The translations under genes and the position numbers were made by a program. This document shows positions 1 to 9,509 of a DNA stretch of 64,000 bases, in pieces. This DNA comes from Mesonia sp. K7 (GTDB taxonomy: Bacteria; Bacteroidota; Bacteroidia; Flavobacteriales; Flavobacteriaceae), in the NCBI RefSeq assembly GCF_003233725.1, contig NZ_QKQV01000006.1:62001-126000 (forward strand), given 5' to 3'. A model generated the notes under the pieces. That model made no database searches, was not told the DNA's origin, and saw only the letters and a program-made list of their open reading frames with translations. The stretch's first letter is position 1. Each line of letters begins with the position of its first letter.

Positions 1-15
1 TAAATAACAATTAGA

Positions 16-531
16 ATGGTTTATAAGTTTAGAGTAGTTTTAGACGTGTTAGATGATGTTTTTAGAGATATCGAAGTGCTTGACAACATCAATCTAGAAG
101 ATTTTCACAACACCATTTGCCAAGCTTTTGGTTTTGATGGGGTAGAAATGGCTGCTTTTTACCTCAGTGACGAAGACTGGAACCAAGGTGAAGAAATTGT
201 TCTTTTTGATATGACCGAAGGTTACGAGTCTAAACGCGTTATGAACGAAACCTACCTTGAAGATGTCGTTTCGGAAAAAAACACCAAACTTATCTACGTT
301 TATGACTTTTTAAGTATGTGGACTTTTTATGTTGAATTGGCCGATATTACTGAAGTGGAAGACGGAAAAAGCTACCCTAACTTACTCTATGCACAAGGAC
401 AATTACCCGATAGCCCTCCAGACAAACAGTTTGAAGCAGAAAACTTAGAAGATGATTACGGTGACGAAGACGATATGTTTGATGATGACTTCGATCTCGA
501 TAACTTTGATGATAATTACCAGTGGAATTAA
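16..531 (+). CDS. Plasmid pRiA4b ORF-3-like family protein
   Basis: The 171-residue product resembles the pRiA4b ORF-3-like family (related to the IS1096 passenger protein TnpR): an opening beta strand YKFRVVLDVLDD, then a LxxFHxxICQAFGFD helix and an aromatic-rich middle with YVYDFLSMWTFYVEL. The C-terminal 40 residues are a strongly acidic tail rich in Asp, which is common in flavobacterial members. The biochemical function of the family is unknown; the link with mobile elements is historical and no transposase lies nearby. The ATG follows an in-frame-independent TAA at the window edge, so the start is reasonable. A clear intrinsic terminator follows it, so it is the last gene of its transcript. 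I am confident about the family and not about any function. Confidence 0.75.
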   Translation: MVYKFRVVLDVLDDVFRDIEVLDNINLEDFHNTICQAFGFDGVEMAAFYLSDEDWNQGEEIVLFDMTEGYESKRVMNETYLEDVVSEKNTKLIYVYDFLSMWTFYVELADITEVEDGKSYPNLLYAQGQLPDSPPDKQFEAENLEDDYGDEDDMFDDDFDLDNFDDNYQWN

Positions 532-572
532 ATAGTTTACTTTCAATTATTAAATAAACAACCCTGAATAAT

Positions 573-603
573 AAAACTGTTCATAACTCTGAACAGTTTT
601 TTT
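573..603 (+). terminator. Intrinsic terminator after the pRiA4b-ORF3-like gene
   Basis: A perfect 10-bp stem (573-582 with 591-600, arms AAAACTGTTC and GAACAGTTTT) closes an 8-nt loop and runs into a T tract to 603. It separates the first gene from the nucleoid-associated protein gene. Confidence 0.85.
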
Positions 604-653
604 ATGCATTCGATATAAAAAAATATAAATTTCGCCCCTCAAAAAGACCCTTT

Positions 654-1712
654 ATGATCAATTTATATAATGCCCAAATAGAATCGTTATCCATACACCG
701 AATCGGCAACAAAAGTAGAAACGAAGATTTATTTACTTCCTCTATACCTTATGAGTTAAACGACGAACTTCATGCATTATTAAAGGAGTATTTTTTAAAA
801 TCCTTTCGGGAAAAAGAAGAAAGTTATTACCGTTTTGAGCACGAAGCAGATCTAGAGTTTCACGAATTATATAACTGTGCCAATACCGTTTTTAACAACC
901 CGTCTGAAATTCACGAGCAATCAAAAAAAATAGCACAATTACTTTATAACCAAGGAAATCACCCACATATTAAAAGCGGAGAATTATATGTAGTTTACTT
1001 TGATGGTTTATTGGTAGACAATCAAAAAGTAGATGGTTTAGGAATCTTTAAATCTGAATTAAAACATGACTTTCTACAGTTTGAGGAAAAAACAGAAAAC
1101 CTGGAAGTTATCCTACAACAAGGCATCAACCTTAAAAAATTAGATAAAGGCGCCATTATTTTCAATACCAATAAAGAAGAAGGCTACAAAGTTTTATCAA
1201 TAGATTCTAACCGTTACGACACCAAGTATTGGCTAGAGAACTTTTTGGGAGTAGATATTTTTACCGATGAAAATTATTACACCAAAAAATACCTGAAATT
1301 CTGTCAAGATTTTGCCAAAGACGTGGTTTTACCTGCCGAAGACAAACAACAGGAAGTTTTGTTTATGAACCGAGCGGTCAATCATTTTGCCAAAAACGAC
1401 AACTTTGAAGAAACCAATTTCTTGAACGAAGTGATGGAAAACCCAGAGTTGATTCCTGAGTTTAAAAACTACAAAGTAGATAAAGCACCGAAATACAAAA
1501 TTGAAGATTTGACTTCTTTTCCGGTTTCTAATACGGCTGTTTCTGCTGCAAGAAAAACCATTAAAAACGTGATTAATCTCGACACCAATGTGCAGATAAA
1601 AATGGATTTTATCAACCCAGAAAGTGCCGAGAAGTTTATTGAAAAAGGCTGGGATGAAGAAAAGCAGATGTATTACTATTTGGTGTATTTCAATAAAGAG
1701 GAAAAGAAATAA
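654..1712 (+). CDS. Nucleoid-associated protein, NdpA/YejK family
   Basis: The 352-residue protein matches the 37-kDa nucleoid-associated protein family (NdpA, YejK in E. coli). It starts with the typical INLYNAQIESLSIHRIGNK segment, has the GELYVVYFDG and LGIFKSE strands at about residues 107-135, and the KGAIIFNT strand near 163. E. coli YejK is 335 residues, so this is full length. The family binds DNA and associates with the nucleoid, but its role is poorly understood. It is transcribed alone: an intrinsic terminator precedes it and the next gene is convergent, its stop codon only 3 nt away. Confidence 0.8.
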   Translation: MINLYNAQIESLSIHRIGNKSRNEDLFTSSIPYELNDELHALLKEYFLKSFREKEESYYRFEHEADLEFHELYNCANTVFNNPSEIHEQSKKIAQLLYNQGNHPHIKSGELYVVYFDGLLVDNQKVDGLGIFKSELKHDFLQFEEKTENLEVILQQGINLKKLDKGAIIFNTNKEEGYKVLSIDSNRYDTKYWLENFLGVDIFTDENYYTKKYLKFCQDFAKDVVLPAEDKQQEVLFMNRAVNHFAKNDNFEETNFLNEVMENPELIPEFKNYKVDKAPKYKIEDLTSFPVSNTAVSAARKTIKNVINLDTNVQIKMDFINPESAEKFIEKGWDEEKQMYYYLVYFNKEEKK

Positions 1713-1715
1713 CTT

Positions 1716-2783
1716 TTAAAATTCCATTATTTCTTTTGTGTTGGTATCAACATAGTTACGCTTCACAAATTCAAGTGCAACTTTAAGTATATTACCCATA
1801 CTTTTTGCTTTTTTAAATTTGATATCCCTCGAAAATTCAACTAAATCTGCACGTAATTCTTTTACATTTTCATCGGTAGAAATTTGGTCGTTAATCATAC
1901 AGCGTATCAATTCGCGGTAACGTTTTTGTGAAGCAATTAAGCGTTTGGCAACTTGCGATCTTTCTTCTCGCCGATACTGCTCGATAGAAGTATCTTCTAA
2001 CTTGTCGGAGACCAATTTTACCATCGTATAATTTTCTTTAAAAAACTGCGGGCGATACACTTTTAGGTTTCCTTCATAACATTGTTGGTCGAAATCTATC
2101 GCTCTAATCTGGTAAGCGACGTGATCAAAATCATGAGTAGGAATAATCACATAATTATACGACCGCATATCACCCAAAAGCCTTATGGTACAGCGTTCAT
2201 TAAATTTCACAAACTGCTTGGCTATTTGGGTTTTTGATTTTTCGTCGCATAACGGCAACTCATCGTCTATAAAAACATCACCGGGAATTCCCGCGATATG
2301 TTCTTCAATCAAAGTATCTTTATAAATCAAAAAATTAATTCTGAAAGGGGATAAAATATGCTCAAATTCCAATCCGTAAATACGAGAAGCATCTGCCTTT
2401 TTTACATAAAAGTAGGTAAAACTATCATTGAGAACATTTCTCACTTTTATACGAAAGGGTTTAGAGTTTCCAAAAGTGCAGTAATCAATTGCATCAACAT
2501 TCAAGAACTCAAAAGAGTCGTCACTACCATCAGAATGCAAGATGGTATAAATTCGCTTTAAGCTTTTATCGATATCCTCCCGCTCAAATTCAGGGTAATA
2601 ACACCTGATCCAAAGTGTATCCTCATCGTGTTTATCATAGACTTTTACAGAACCTGAAAATCGTAATAAATCTTCGTAGGAAACCGGTATTTTAGACATT
2701 CGGTTGTATTTCTGAAGGTATTTTTCCAAGCGTTCTGTAATCGGAAAACTAGGTTTTTTTCGAGACATCAACTTCTCTTCCAT
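1716..2783 (-). CDS. Conserved protein with divergent kinase-like fold signature
   Basis: I do not recognise a named family. The open frame extends to 2843, but its first 20 residues are Lys/Ile/Phe-rich translation of AT-rich upstream DNA, so I place the start at Met 2783 (MEEKLMSRKK; 2768 is also possible), giving 355 residues. The layout resembles an atypical protein or aminoglycoside kinase: a strand ending VKK (about 127-129), a GLEFE helix (137-141), a hinge-like EEHIAGIPGD (160-169), a catalytic-loop-like GDMRSYN (204-210, pattern D-x4-N) and IDFD (229-232) in the metal-binding position. A basic helical tail follows. It is divergent from the ABC transporter genes and convergent with the nucleoid protein gene. 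The kinase reading is my inference from motif order. Confidence 0.55.
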   Translation of the reverse strand: MEEKLMSRKKPSFPITERLEKYLQKYNRMSKIPVSYEDLLRFSGSVKVYDKHDEDTLWIRCYYPEFEREDIDKSLKRIYTILHSDGSDDSFEFLNVDAIDYCTFGNSKPFRIKVRNVLNDSFTYFYVKKADASRIYGLEFEHILSPFRINFLIYKDTLIEEHIAGIPGDVFIDDELPLCDEKSKTQIAKQFVKFNERCTIRLLGDMRSYNYVIIPTHDFDHVAYQIRAIDFDQQCYEGNLKVYRPQFFKENYTMVKLVSDKLEDTSIEQYRREERSQVAKRLIASQKRYRELIRCMINDQISTDENVKELRADLVEFSRDIKFKKAKSMGNILKVALEFVKRNYVDTNTKEIMEF

Positions 2784-2871
2784 CTTTTTTATTTTTAAGA
2801 TACAAAATATTTTTTTGTAACAAAATTTCATTAGGTTCGTCATCTAAACACAAACCGATATCATTTCTATT

Positions 2872-3786
2872 TTGGAAACAATTCTTACACTCAAAAATAT
2901 TACAAAAAAATTTGGTTACCTCACTGCTGTGGATAATCTCTCGTTTACGATTAAAAAAGGTAAGGTTTACGGTATTTTAGGACCAAACGGAAGTGGAAAA
3001 TCGACCACTTTGGGTATTGTCCTGAATGTAGTAAACAAAACATCAGGTGAATTTTTCTGGTTCGACGGAGGCACCTCAACGCACGATGCTTTAAAAAAAG
3101 TTGGTGCTATTATAGAGCGACCCAACTTCTACCCCTATATGACAGCCAAACAAAACTTAGAGTTGGTTTGTAAAATTAAAAATGTTGATTACACACAAGT
3201 AGATAAAAGTTTAGAAACAGTAGGACTTTTAGATCGGAAAAACAGTAAGTTTTCTACCTATTCACTCGGGATGAAACAGCGTCTTGCCATCGCTTCGGCT
3301 TTGTTAAACGATCCTGAAATTCTGATTCTAGATGAACCAACCAATGGTTTAGATCCACAAGGAATTCATCAAATCAGGGAAATTATAAAAAAAATTGCTT
3401 TACGCGGAACTACTATTTTATTGGCTTCCCACTTATTAGATGAAGTAGAAAAAGTGTGTAGCGACGTGATTATTTTACGAAAAGGTGTAAAACTATACGA
3501 AGGTCCAGTTGATCAGCTCAACGCAAGTTTTGGTTATTTTGAACTTAAATCTTCCAACACTTCTGCACTCGAAAACCATTTGAAAAACAGCGCTGCTTTT
3601 AATTCTATCAAAAAAGATGAAAACGATTTGATTACAGCTGTTTTAGCTGAAGAATTGAATGCTGAAGAACTCAATAAAATATTACAACAAAACGGAATCT
3701 ACCTATCACATCTGGTAAAACGTAGAGAAAGTTTAGAACAACAATTCTTACAATTGACCAACCAAATACAACAAGAAAATGCTTAG
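2872..3786 (+). CDS. ABC transporter ATP-binding protein (ABC-2 type)
   Basis: The 304-residue protein is a complete nucleotide-binding subunit. It has Walker A GPNGSGKST near residue 38, signature YSLGMKQRLAIA near 140, Walker B ILILDEPTNGLDPQG near 155-170 and a switch His in LASHLLDEV near 190. A C-terminal extension of about 80 residues follows, as in BcrA-type drug or lantibiotic exporters. The start is TTG; no ATG lies in frame just upstream, and the METILTLKNITKKFG opening is typical, so I accept it. It overlaps the permease gene by 8 nt and both form one transporter. The substrate cannot be read from sequence. It is not clearly GldA. Confidence 0.88.
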   Translation: METILTLKNITKKFGYLTAVDNLSFTIKKGKVYGILGPNGSGKSTTLGIVLNVVNKTSGEFFWFDGGTSTHDALKKVGAIIERPNFYPYMTAKQNLELVCKIKNVDYTQVDKSLETVGLLDRKNSKFSTYSLGMKQRLAIASALLNDPEILILDEPTNGLDPQGIHQIREIIKKIALRGTTILLASHLLDEVEKVCSDVIILRKGVKLYEGPVDQLNASFGYFELKSSNTSALENHLKNSAAFNSIKKDENDLITAVLAEELNAEELNKILQQNGIYLSHLVKRRESLEQQFLQLTNQIQQENA

Positions 3787-4615
3787 ACTATTAGATATAG
3801 AATTTCAGAAATTTAGATTTAGTCGATCGTCTAAAATCATCACGATCGTTTATTTTGCCCTTTTTATAGCGATTGCGCTAATTGCTTCAATTAACTTTAA
3901 TTTTTTGGGACTAGATTTTAGAATGGCCGATCAAGGTATTTTTAACTTCCCTTTTATTTGGCATTTCAACACTTATATTGCTGCTTTAGTAAAGTTTTTC
4001 TTGGCTATTGTGATTGTATCGATGATGTCTAACGAATATAGTAATAAAACACTCAAACAAAACCTAATTGATGGATTAAGCAAGAAGGAGTTCATCTTAT
4101 CGAAGTTTTATACTGTAATTGGTTTTTCGTTAGCTTCTACTCTATTTATTTTTATGGTATCGATGGTCTTAGGACTCACCTTTTCAGACTATAACGAATT
4201 TGGTATTATTTTTTCTGATTTAGAATATTTATTGGCTTACTTCGTAAAACTATTGGGCTTTTTTACCTTCTGTATGTTTTTAGGGGTATTGGTAAAACGC
4301 TCTGCTTTTGCCTTAGGTTTTCTCTTTATCTGGTGGATTTTTGAAAATATTCTCTTTTTACTCTTACGATTTCAGGTGTTTAAAGATAGTGACAAAACAA
4401 GTCAAGTGATGCAGTTCTTTCCTTTAGAATCTATGGCTAATTTAGTTGTGCAACCGTTTTCCAGACTTAATTTTATACAAACAGCAGCAAATCAATTGCA
4501 AACCAAACTCGATATCGATTATACGATTCATTGGTATCAAGTTACGATTGTGCTAGCTTGGACAGCCATTTTTGTTTACGGTTCTTATTACATTCTGAAA
4601 AAGAGGGATTTGTAG
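3779..4615 (+). CDS. ABC-2 type transporter permease
   Basis: The 278-residue membrane protein has about six hydrophobic segments: residues 20-40, 60-85, 105-130, 150-170, 175-200 and 255-272. There is a cytoplasmic N-terminus and a KKRDL tail. The SNEYSNKTLKQNLIDGLSK segment after the second segment is characteristic of ABC-2 permeases of the bacitracin/multidrug type. It overlaps the ATPase gene by 8 nt, so the two are translationally coupled and should form one exporter. What it moves is unknown. The gene ends 64 nt before the first type IX-secreted protein gene, and I see no terminator between them. Confidence 0.8.
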   Translation: MLRLLDIEFQKFRFSRSSKIITIVYFALFIAIALIASINFNFLGLDFRMADQGIFNFPFIWHFNTYIAALVKFFLAIVIVSMMSNEYSNKTLKQNLIDGLSKKEFILSKFYTVIGFSLASTLFIFMVSMVLGLTFSDYNEFGIIFSDLEYLLAYFVKLLGFFTFCMFLGVLVKRSAFALGFLFIWWIFENILFLLLRFQVFKDSDKTSQVMQFFPLESMANLVVQPFSRLNFIQTAANQLQTKLDIDYTIHWYQVTIVLAWTAIFVYGSYYILKKRDL

Positions 4616-4679
4616 GATTTAGGTCTTAGGTTTAAGAATATAAATTTATTTTCTTAAATTTAAAAGCTAAACACCCCAT

Positions 4680-7076
4680 ATGAAATTAAATACGTCGATA
4701 ACGGTATTATTCTTTGTCGTAAATTTTTATTGGGTTTCTGCTCAAAACATTACTCAATTTACACAATTCAATGGTAATTATGATTATACTGCCATTGGAG
4801 CAACGCTTAATCAAGACGAAAATAATCTAACTAGCACTTGTGTAATCAATACGGGTGCAACGGCAACGCTCAATCTTCTTCCTACACAAACGATCGAGGC
4901 CGCCTATTTATATTGGGCAGGTTCAGGAAATGGTGATTATACAGTGAAACTCAATAATGTTGATATTGTTGTAAATAAAACTTTTCTATATGATTTTGTT
5001 TCTAACGATGGAAATACATACCATTTTTTTGCAGCATTTTCTGACATAACATCTCAAGTTCAAACGACGGGTAACGGTAATTACACCTTAACCGATTTAG
5101 ATTTAAATGCTGCTATTCAACCCAATTGTAGTAACCGAACCAATTTTGGAGGCTGGTCTATTATAGTTGTTTACGAAGATCTTACACTTCCGCTAAATCA
5201 AATAAGTATTTATGACGGACTACAAGGTGTAAATGTGAGCAATAATAACTTACAAATTGTTTTAAACAACCTCAATGTTATTGACAATGAAGGTGCAAAA
5301 ATCGGATTTTTAGCTTGGGAAGGCGACGAAAATTTAGCAGTTAACGAAACATTACGTCTCAACGGAAATATTTTAAGTAACACCTTGAACCCTGCAAATA
5401 ATGCTTTTAATGGAACAAACTCCTTTACCAATGACATCGACTTTTACAATATGGATTTGGATGTCTACGATGTAGAGAATTATATCAATATAGGAGATAA
5501 TTCTGCGACTATAGAACTCACTTCTGGGCAGGACTTTATTATGATAAATAATGTTGTTACGGTTTTTAACAGTACACTTCCAGACCCTGCAGTTACAATA
5601 GGTAACGTAAGCAATAACTGTAATGACAGAGAAATTACGGTAGATTACACTATCGATAATTATAATGGAACAGAAGATTTACCTGCGGGAATTTTAGTTA
5701 GAATTTTAGCTGACAATCAACTTGTTTTCCAAACCAACACTCCAAACATAATTCCTATTGGAGCTGATGAAAATTTCACACAAACCATCAACCTACCGAG
5801 TAATATCCCGGTGAGTTTTAATCTAGAAATACAAGTAAACCTTAATGCAGCAGGAAATACGATTATCAACGAAATTAATCCTGCCAACGATACTGACCAA
5901 CAAACTACAGACTTAACATTTGCTGAAATTGCTTCGCCTCCACTCGATTTAAAATTGTGTGATGATGTGAGTAATGATGGGGAAGAACTTTTTGACCTCA
6001 CCCAAAATACACCAATAGTTACCGGAGGTCAACCCCATGTTGTAGTCAACTATTTTTTAGACCAAAACCAAGCTAATCAAAACATAGGTGCGATTACCAA
6101 CAATACCAATTACCCGAATATAAGTAATCCGCAAGAGATTTTTGTGAGGGTAACATCTTCTTTCGATGATACATGTTTTGTGACAGATTCTTTTTTTATT
6201 GAAGTTTTTGAAACTCCTGATCCGAGTCTACCACAAGACTTAATTCTTTGTGATAAAAACGAACTCGATGGAATTTCTACTTTTGATCTAACGGAGAACA
6301 CTCCTCTTTTAGAAAACCAGGTTAATAATATCGTGGTGAGTTACTATAACTCTTTAACCGATGCTCAAAATTTTACAAACCCCATTTCAAATTCCCAGAA
6401 TTATCAAAATTCCGCTTTAAGCGAAACCATTTACGCCAATATCTACAATCAAAATCACCCTGAATGCCAGACTGTTGTTTCTTTTCAAATAGAGGTTATT
6501 CCGATAGACATTACAGAAATAGACGGCAAACTAAAATGTGACGCTGGTTTTGATGCTAATGAATTTGATTTATACGAGATTGCCAATCAATTAACCCTAA
6601 GTCCAACAGAAGTCATCGATGGTTTTTACCTTTCTGCCAATGATGCCAATGCGCAATTCAACGCGGTTTTTTCTCCTAGTTTCTATACAAATACAACAAA
6701 TCCGCAAGAGATTTTTTTCAGCATAAGCGATACTTCTACCAACGAATGTAAAGAAATATATCATTTTACGATTTCTACAGAACATTGTGAGCCATTTATT
6801 CCGCAAGGTTTTTCTCCCAATAACGACGGAATAAATGACACATTTTTGATTACTGGTTTGTATGATATTTTTGAAGATTTTCATTTAAAAATATACACAC
6901 GCTACGGGAATTTAATATATGAAGGAGGTAACCAAACCGAACCTTGGGACGGAACAAGCAATAGAGGTCTTAATAATGTTGGAAAACAGTTGCCAACAGG
7001 AACTTATTTTTATGTATTGAACTTGAAAGATCCCGTTTTTGGACCCTATAAAAGTTGGGTATACCTCAATCGTTAA
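4680..7076 (+). CDS. Type IX-secreted protein, type B sorting domain, DUF3344-like N-terminus
   Basis: The 798-residue protein begins with a Sec signal peptide ending SAQ (about residue 22). Residues 60-240 resemble the DUF3344-type adhesion module (EAAYLYWAGSG, then WSIIVVYEDL). Three tandem units of about 95 residues begin near 421, 520 and 617, each with an LxLCDxxxxDG...FDL motif; the third is the most degenerate. The last 95 residues form the gliding-motility-associated C-terminal (type B) sorting domain: GFSPNNDGINDTF, YTRYGNLIYEG, WDGTSN and TGTYFYVL. Such domains direct export through the type IX system and cell-surface anchoring or release. The next gene has the same domain, so the two are probably paralogous surface proteins. 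Confidence 0.88.
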   Translation: MKLNTSITVLFFVVNFYWVSAQNITQFTQFNGNYDYTAIGATLNQDENNLTSTCVINTGATATLNLLPTQTIEAAYLYWAGSGNGDYTVKLNNVDIVVNKTFLYDFVSNDGNTYHFFAAFSDITSQVQTTGNGNYTLTDLDLNAAIQPNCSNRTNFGGWSIIVVYEDLTLPLNQISIYDGLQGVNVSNNNLQIVLNNLNVIDNEGAKIGFLAWEGDENLAVNETLRLNGNILSNTLNPANNAFNGTNSFTNDIDFYNMDLDVYDVENYINIGDNSATIELTSGQDFIMINNVVTVFNSTLPDPAVTIGNVSNNCNDREITVDYTIDNYNGTEDLPAGILVRILADNQLVFQTNTPNIIPIGADENFTQTINLPSNIPVSFNLEIQVNLNAAGNTIINEINPANDTDQQTTDLTFAEIASPPLDLKLCDDVSNDGEELFDLTQNTPIVTGGQPHVVVNYFLDQNQANQNIGAITNNTNYPNISNPQEIFVRVTSSFDDTCFVTDSFFIEVFETPDPSLPQDLILCDKNELDGISTFDLTENTPLLENQVNNIVVSYYNSLTDAQNFTNPISNSQNYQNSALSETIYANIYNQNHPECQTVVSFQIEVIPIDITEIDGKLKCDAGFDANEFDLYEIANQLTLSPTEVIDGFYLSANDANAQFNAVFSPSFYTNTTNPQEIFFSISDTSTNECKEIYHFTISTEHCEPFIPQGFSPNNDGINDTFLITGLYDIFEDFHLKIYTRYGNLIYEGGNQTEPWDGTSNRGLNNVGKQLPTGTYFYVLNLKDPVFGPYKSWVYLNR

Positions 7077-7127
7077 TCAAATGTGTTAACAAAAGGTAAA
7101 TCGCTACATTCATTCTTAAGAATATAC

Positions 7128-7135
7128 TATGTTTG
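7128..7135 (+). promoter_or_regulatory. Putative -7 element for the downstream type IX-secreted protein gene
   Basis: TATGTTTG matches the Bacteroidota -7 consensus TAnnTTTG exactly and lies 17 nt before the ATG at 7153. It sits inside a small palindrome (ACTATG...CATAGT). No TTG at the expected -33 position was found. Confidence 0.4.
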
Positions 7136-7152
7136 CATAGTATTTTAAAACG

Positions 7153-9477
7153 ATGGTTAAAAACTTCATTTATTTACTGTTTTTTCTTTTTTCAACCTTA
7201 ACCTATAGCCAATATGTTGATGTTGACCATACCTATTCTGCACAAGATTTAATCGAAAATGTACTTATAAATAATAGCTGTATTCAAAACATAACAGTTA
7301 CCAATGCTGTTTCGGGAAATTTTGCAGGAACAGACAAAAGTTTTGGCTTATTTACTAACAATAACAGTAATTTTCCTTTTGCAGATGGTATTGTACTTTC
7401 TACAGGGAAACTCTCAAATGTTCCTGGTCCAAATACAAGTTTAAGTGACGATAATGCGCCAAGCTGGGGAAACGACCAAGATCTGGAAACTGCTTTAAAT
7501 ATTTCTAACACCACCAATGCAACAATCATTGAGTTTGACTTTACTCCGGTATCAGACATTATACAATTCAGGTATATTTTTGCTTCAGAAGAATACCAAG
7601 AAAACGACGAAAGTACTTGCACCTATTCCGATGCTTTTGCTTTCCTAATAAAACCTGTCGGTGGAAATTACACCAACATTGCTGTTGTTCCCGGAACAAA
7701 TACTCCTGTAAAGGTAACTACAGTTCATCCAGAGATTCCAGGAGAATGTGCTGCACAAAACGAGCAATATTTTGGTTCGTTCAACGGAAATAATGCTCCC
7801 ATCAACTTCAACGGACAAACCAAACCTTTGATTGCCAGCTCATATGTCACACCAAATACAACTTACCATATCAAACTTGTGATTGCAGACCATATCAATC
7901 ACAGATACGATTCGGCAGTATTTTTAGAAGGTGGAAGTTTTAATATCAGTGCTGATTTAGGGGTTGATTTAGTAGATGGAAACGCTTTATGCGAAAACGA
8001 AGTGTACACCCTTTCGCCACAAGGCAATTTTGGGAGTCTCACTTCACTCAATTTCTCTTGGTATGCAGTTGATGACCAAGGCAATGAACAACTTTTGGCT
8101 CAAGGCCCACAAGAATATACATACGATGTAACCATAGAAGGAACCTATAAACTTGTCCTCGATATAAATGGTAATTGCAGCGTTGAAGATACCATTGTAA
8201 TTGAATACGAAGACTTTACTTCGCTACCTGTTGTCAACCAACTTAACGCTTGTGATCCTAACGATACTTTTAATCTTGATGATGCTGAAAGTATCATGAC
8301 TTTAAATATTCCAAAATTTCAGGTCGAGGGTTACTATCAGTCGCAACAAGATGCTGAAAACCTTCAAAACAAAATTACCAATACCCAGAACTATTCTTTT
8401 GACCCAAATTCTCCGACTCTATACGTAAGAATAGAAAATGACAGAGGTTGTTTTACCATCAATCAGTTACAATTGAGTATCAACAACCAAAACGTTGGAC
8501 CGCTCTATTTTACAAAATGTACCGGCGAAACTCAAATAGATTTCGATTTACAAGAAATGGTTCCTGAGGTTGAAAATGAACTTAACCAAACCAATCTAGC
8601 AATCAATTTTTATGCAAACCTACAAGACGCTTACACGGAACAAAATACGATTCCTGAAGATCAGAGTTTCAACGTAAGTGAATTACCAATAACTATTTTT
8701 GCAAAAGCTAATAACGGGCAAAGCTGTGTGAGCATTATCGAAATTATTTTAAATACCTACACCGCTCCCGAAATTTCAGATGACAACACCTATTTTTTAT
8801 GTGAAGGTGAAACTTCTATTGTGATAAGCGCAGGTATTACCGAAAACCTTGAAGGTTACGAATTCCTTTGGCAAAACAATTCCACAACGCCAACAATTAC
8901 TGTTTCTGAGGCGGGTTTGTATGAAGTCGAAATTATAAAAACCATTACCCAAAACGGAACTACTTCAACTTGTAGTTTTATCAATACCATTGAAGTCATA
9001 CAAATAGAACCCCCTGTTATTGATATTGAAACTTTCGGTGATTTAGGGAATCAAAGTATTCAGGTAAATGTATTGGGGAGTAGTAATTACACCTATGCCA
9101 TCCAACAACCTGCAAATTTCACACCTCAGAACACTTTTCCCCTTCCTGGCGGAAAACATACGGTGTACATCAACGACGAGAGTGGCTGTGGTTTGTATGC
9201 TCAAACGGTTTACATCGTAGATTACATGCCTTTTTTTACACCAAATAATGACGGAATCAATGACAGATGGAAACTTCAAGGAGTACAACTCGAAAACCTT
9301 ACGGTAGAAAAGATTTCTATTTTTAACCGTTACGGAAAACTACTCACGATTTTATCCCCCACAAAATCTTGGGACGGAACTTACAACAATAAAAATGCAC
9401 CTTCTGGGGAATATTGGTTTCAAATAGATTTTATAGAAGGAGATTCTTTTAACGGACATTTTTCTTTGATTCGTTAG
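7153..9477 (+). CDS. Type IX-secreted protein with choice-of-anchor L domain and type B sorting domain
   Basis: The 774-residue protein has a signal peptide (hydrophobic residues 5-17, cleavage after TYSQ). An N-terminal choice-of-anchor L domain follows (about 25-270), recognised by FADGIVLSTG, the DLETAL region, FDFTPVSD, FRYIFASEEY and DSAVFLEGGSF. Ig-like or PKD-like modules rich in Cys pairs occupy the middle, and a type B sorting domain covers about 690-774 (FFTPNNDGINDRW, IFNRYGKLL, WDGTYN, SGEYWFQ). It is expected at the cell surface or in the medium. It follows the other sorting-domain protein by 76 nt with its own candidate promoter. No catalytic motif is visible, so adhesion or a structural role is more likely than an enzyme. 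Confidence 0.88.
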   Translation: MVKNFIYLLFFLFSTLTYSQYVDVDHTYSAQDLIENVLINNSCIQNITVTNAVSGNFAGTDKSFGLFTNNNSNFPFADGIVLSTGKLSNVPGPNTSLSDDNAPSWGNDQDLETALNISNTTNATIIEFDFTPVSDIIQFRYIFASEEYQENDESTCTYSDAFAFLIKPVGGNYTNIAVVPGTNTPVKVTTVHPEIPGECAAQNEQYFGSFNGNNAPINFNGQTKPLIASSYVTPNTTYHIKLVIADHINHRYDSAVFLEGGSFNISADLGVDLVDGNALCENEVYTLSPQGNFGSLTSLNFSWYAVDDQGNEQLLAQGPQEYTYDVTIEGTYKLVLDINGNCSVEDTIVIEYEDFTSLPVVNQLNACDPNDTFNLDDAESIMTLNIPKFQVEGYYQSQQDAENLQNKITNTQNYSFDPNSPTLYVRIENDRGCFTINQLQLSINNQNVGPLYFTKCTGETQIDFDLQEMVPEVENELNQTNLAINFYANLQDAYTEQNTIPEDQSFNVSELPITIFAKANNGQSCVSIIEIILNTYTAPEISDDNTYFLCEGETSIVISAGITENLEGYEFLWQNNSTTPTITVSEAGLYEVEIIKTITQNGTTSTCSFINTIEVIQIEPPVIDIETFGDLGNQSIQVNVLGSSNYTYAIQQPANFTPQNTFPLPGGKHTVYINDESGCGLYAQTVYIVDYMPFFTPNNDGINDRWKLQGVQLENLTVEKISIFNRYGKLLTILSPTKSWDGTYNNKNAPSGEYWFQIDFIEGDSFNGHFSLIR

Positions 9478-9509
9478 TTTACTACCTTTAAAGTTTAAAA
9501 CTTTTTACT

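Noticed and set aside
16-531. The pRiA4b-ORF3-like gene as evidence of an insertion sequence
   Set aside because: No transposase, inverted repeats or target duplications are visible around it.
2872-3786. The ABC ATPase as gliding-motility GldA
   Set aside because: Motifs are generic and the adjacent permease resembles multidrug ABC-2 permeases; no gld neighbours are in the window.
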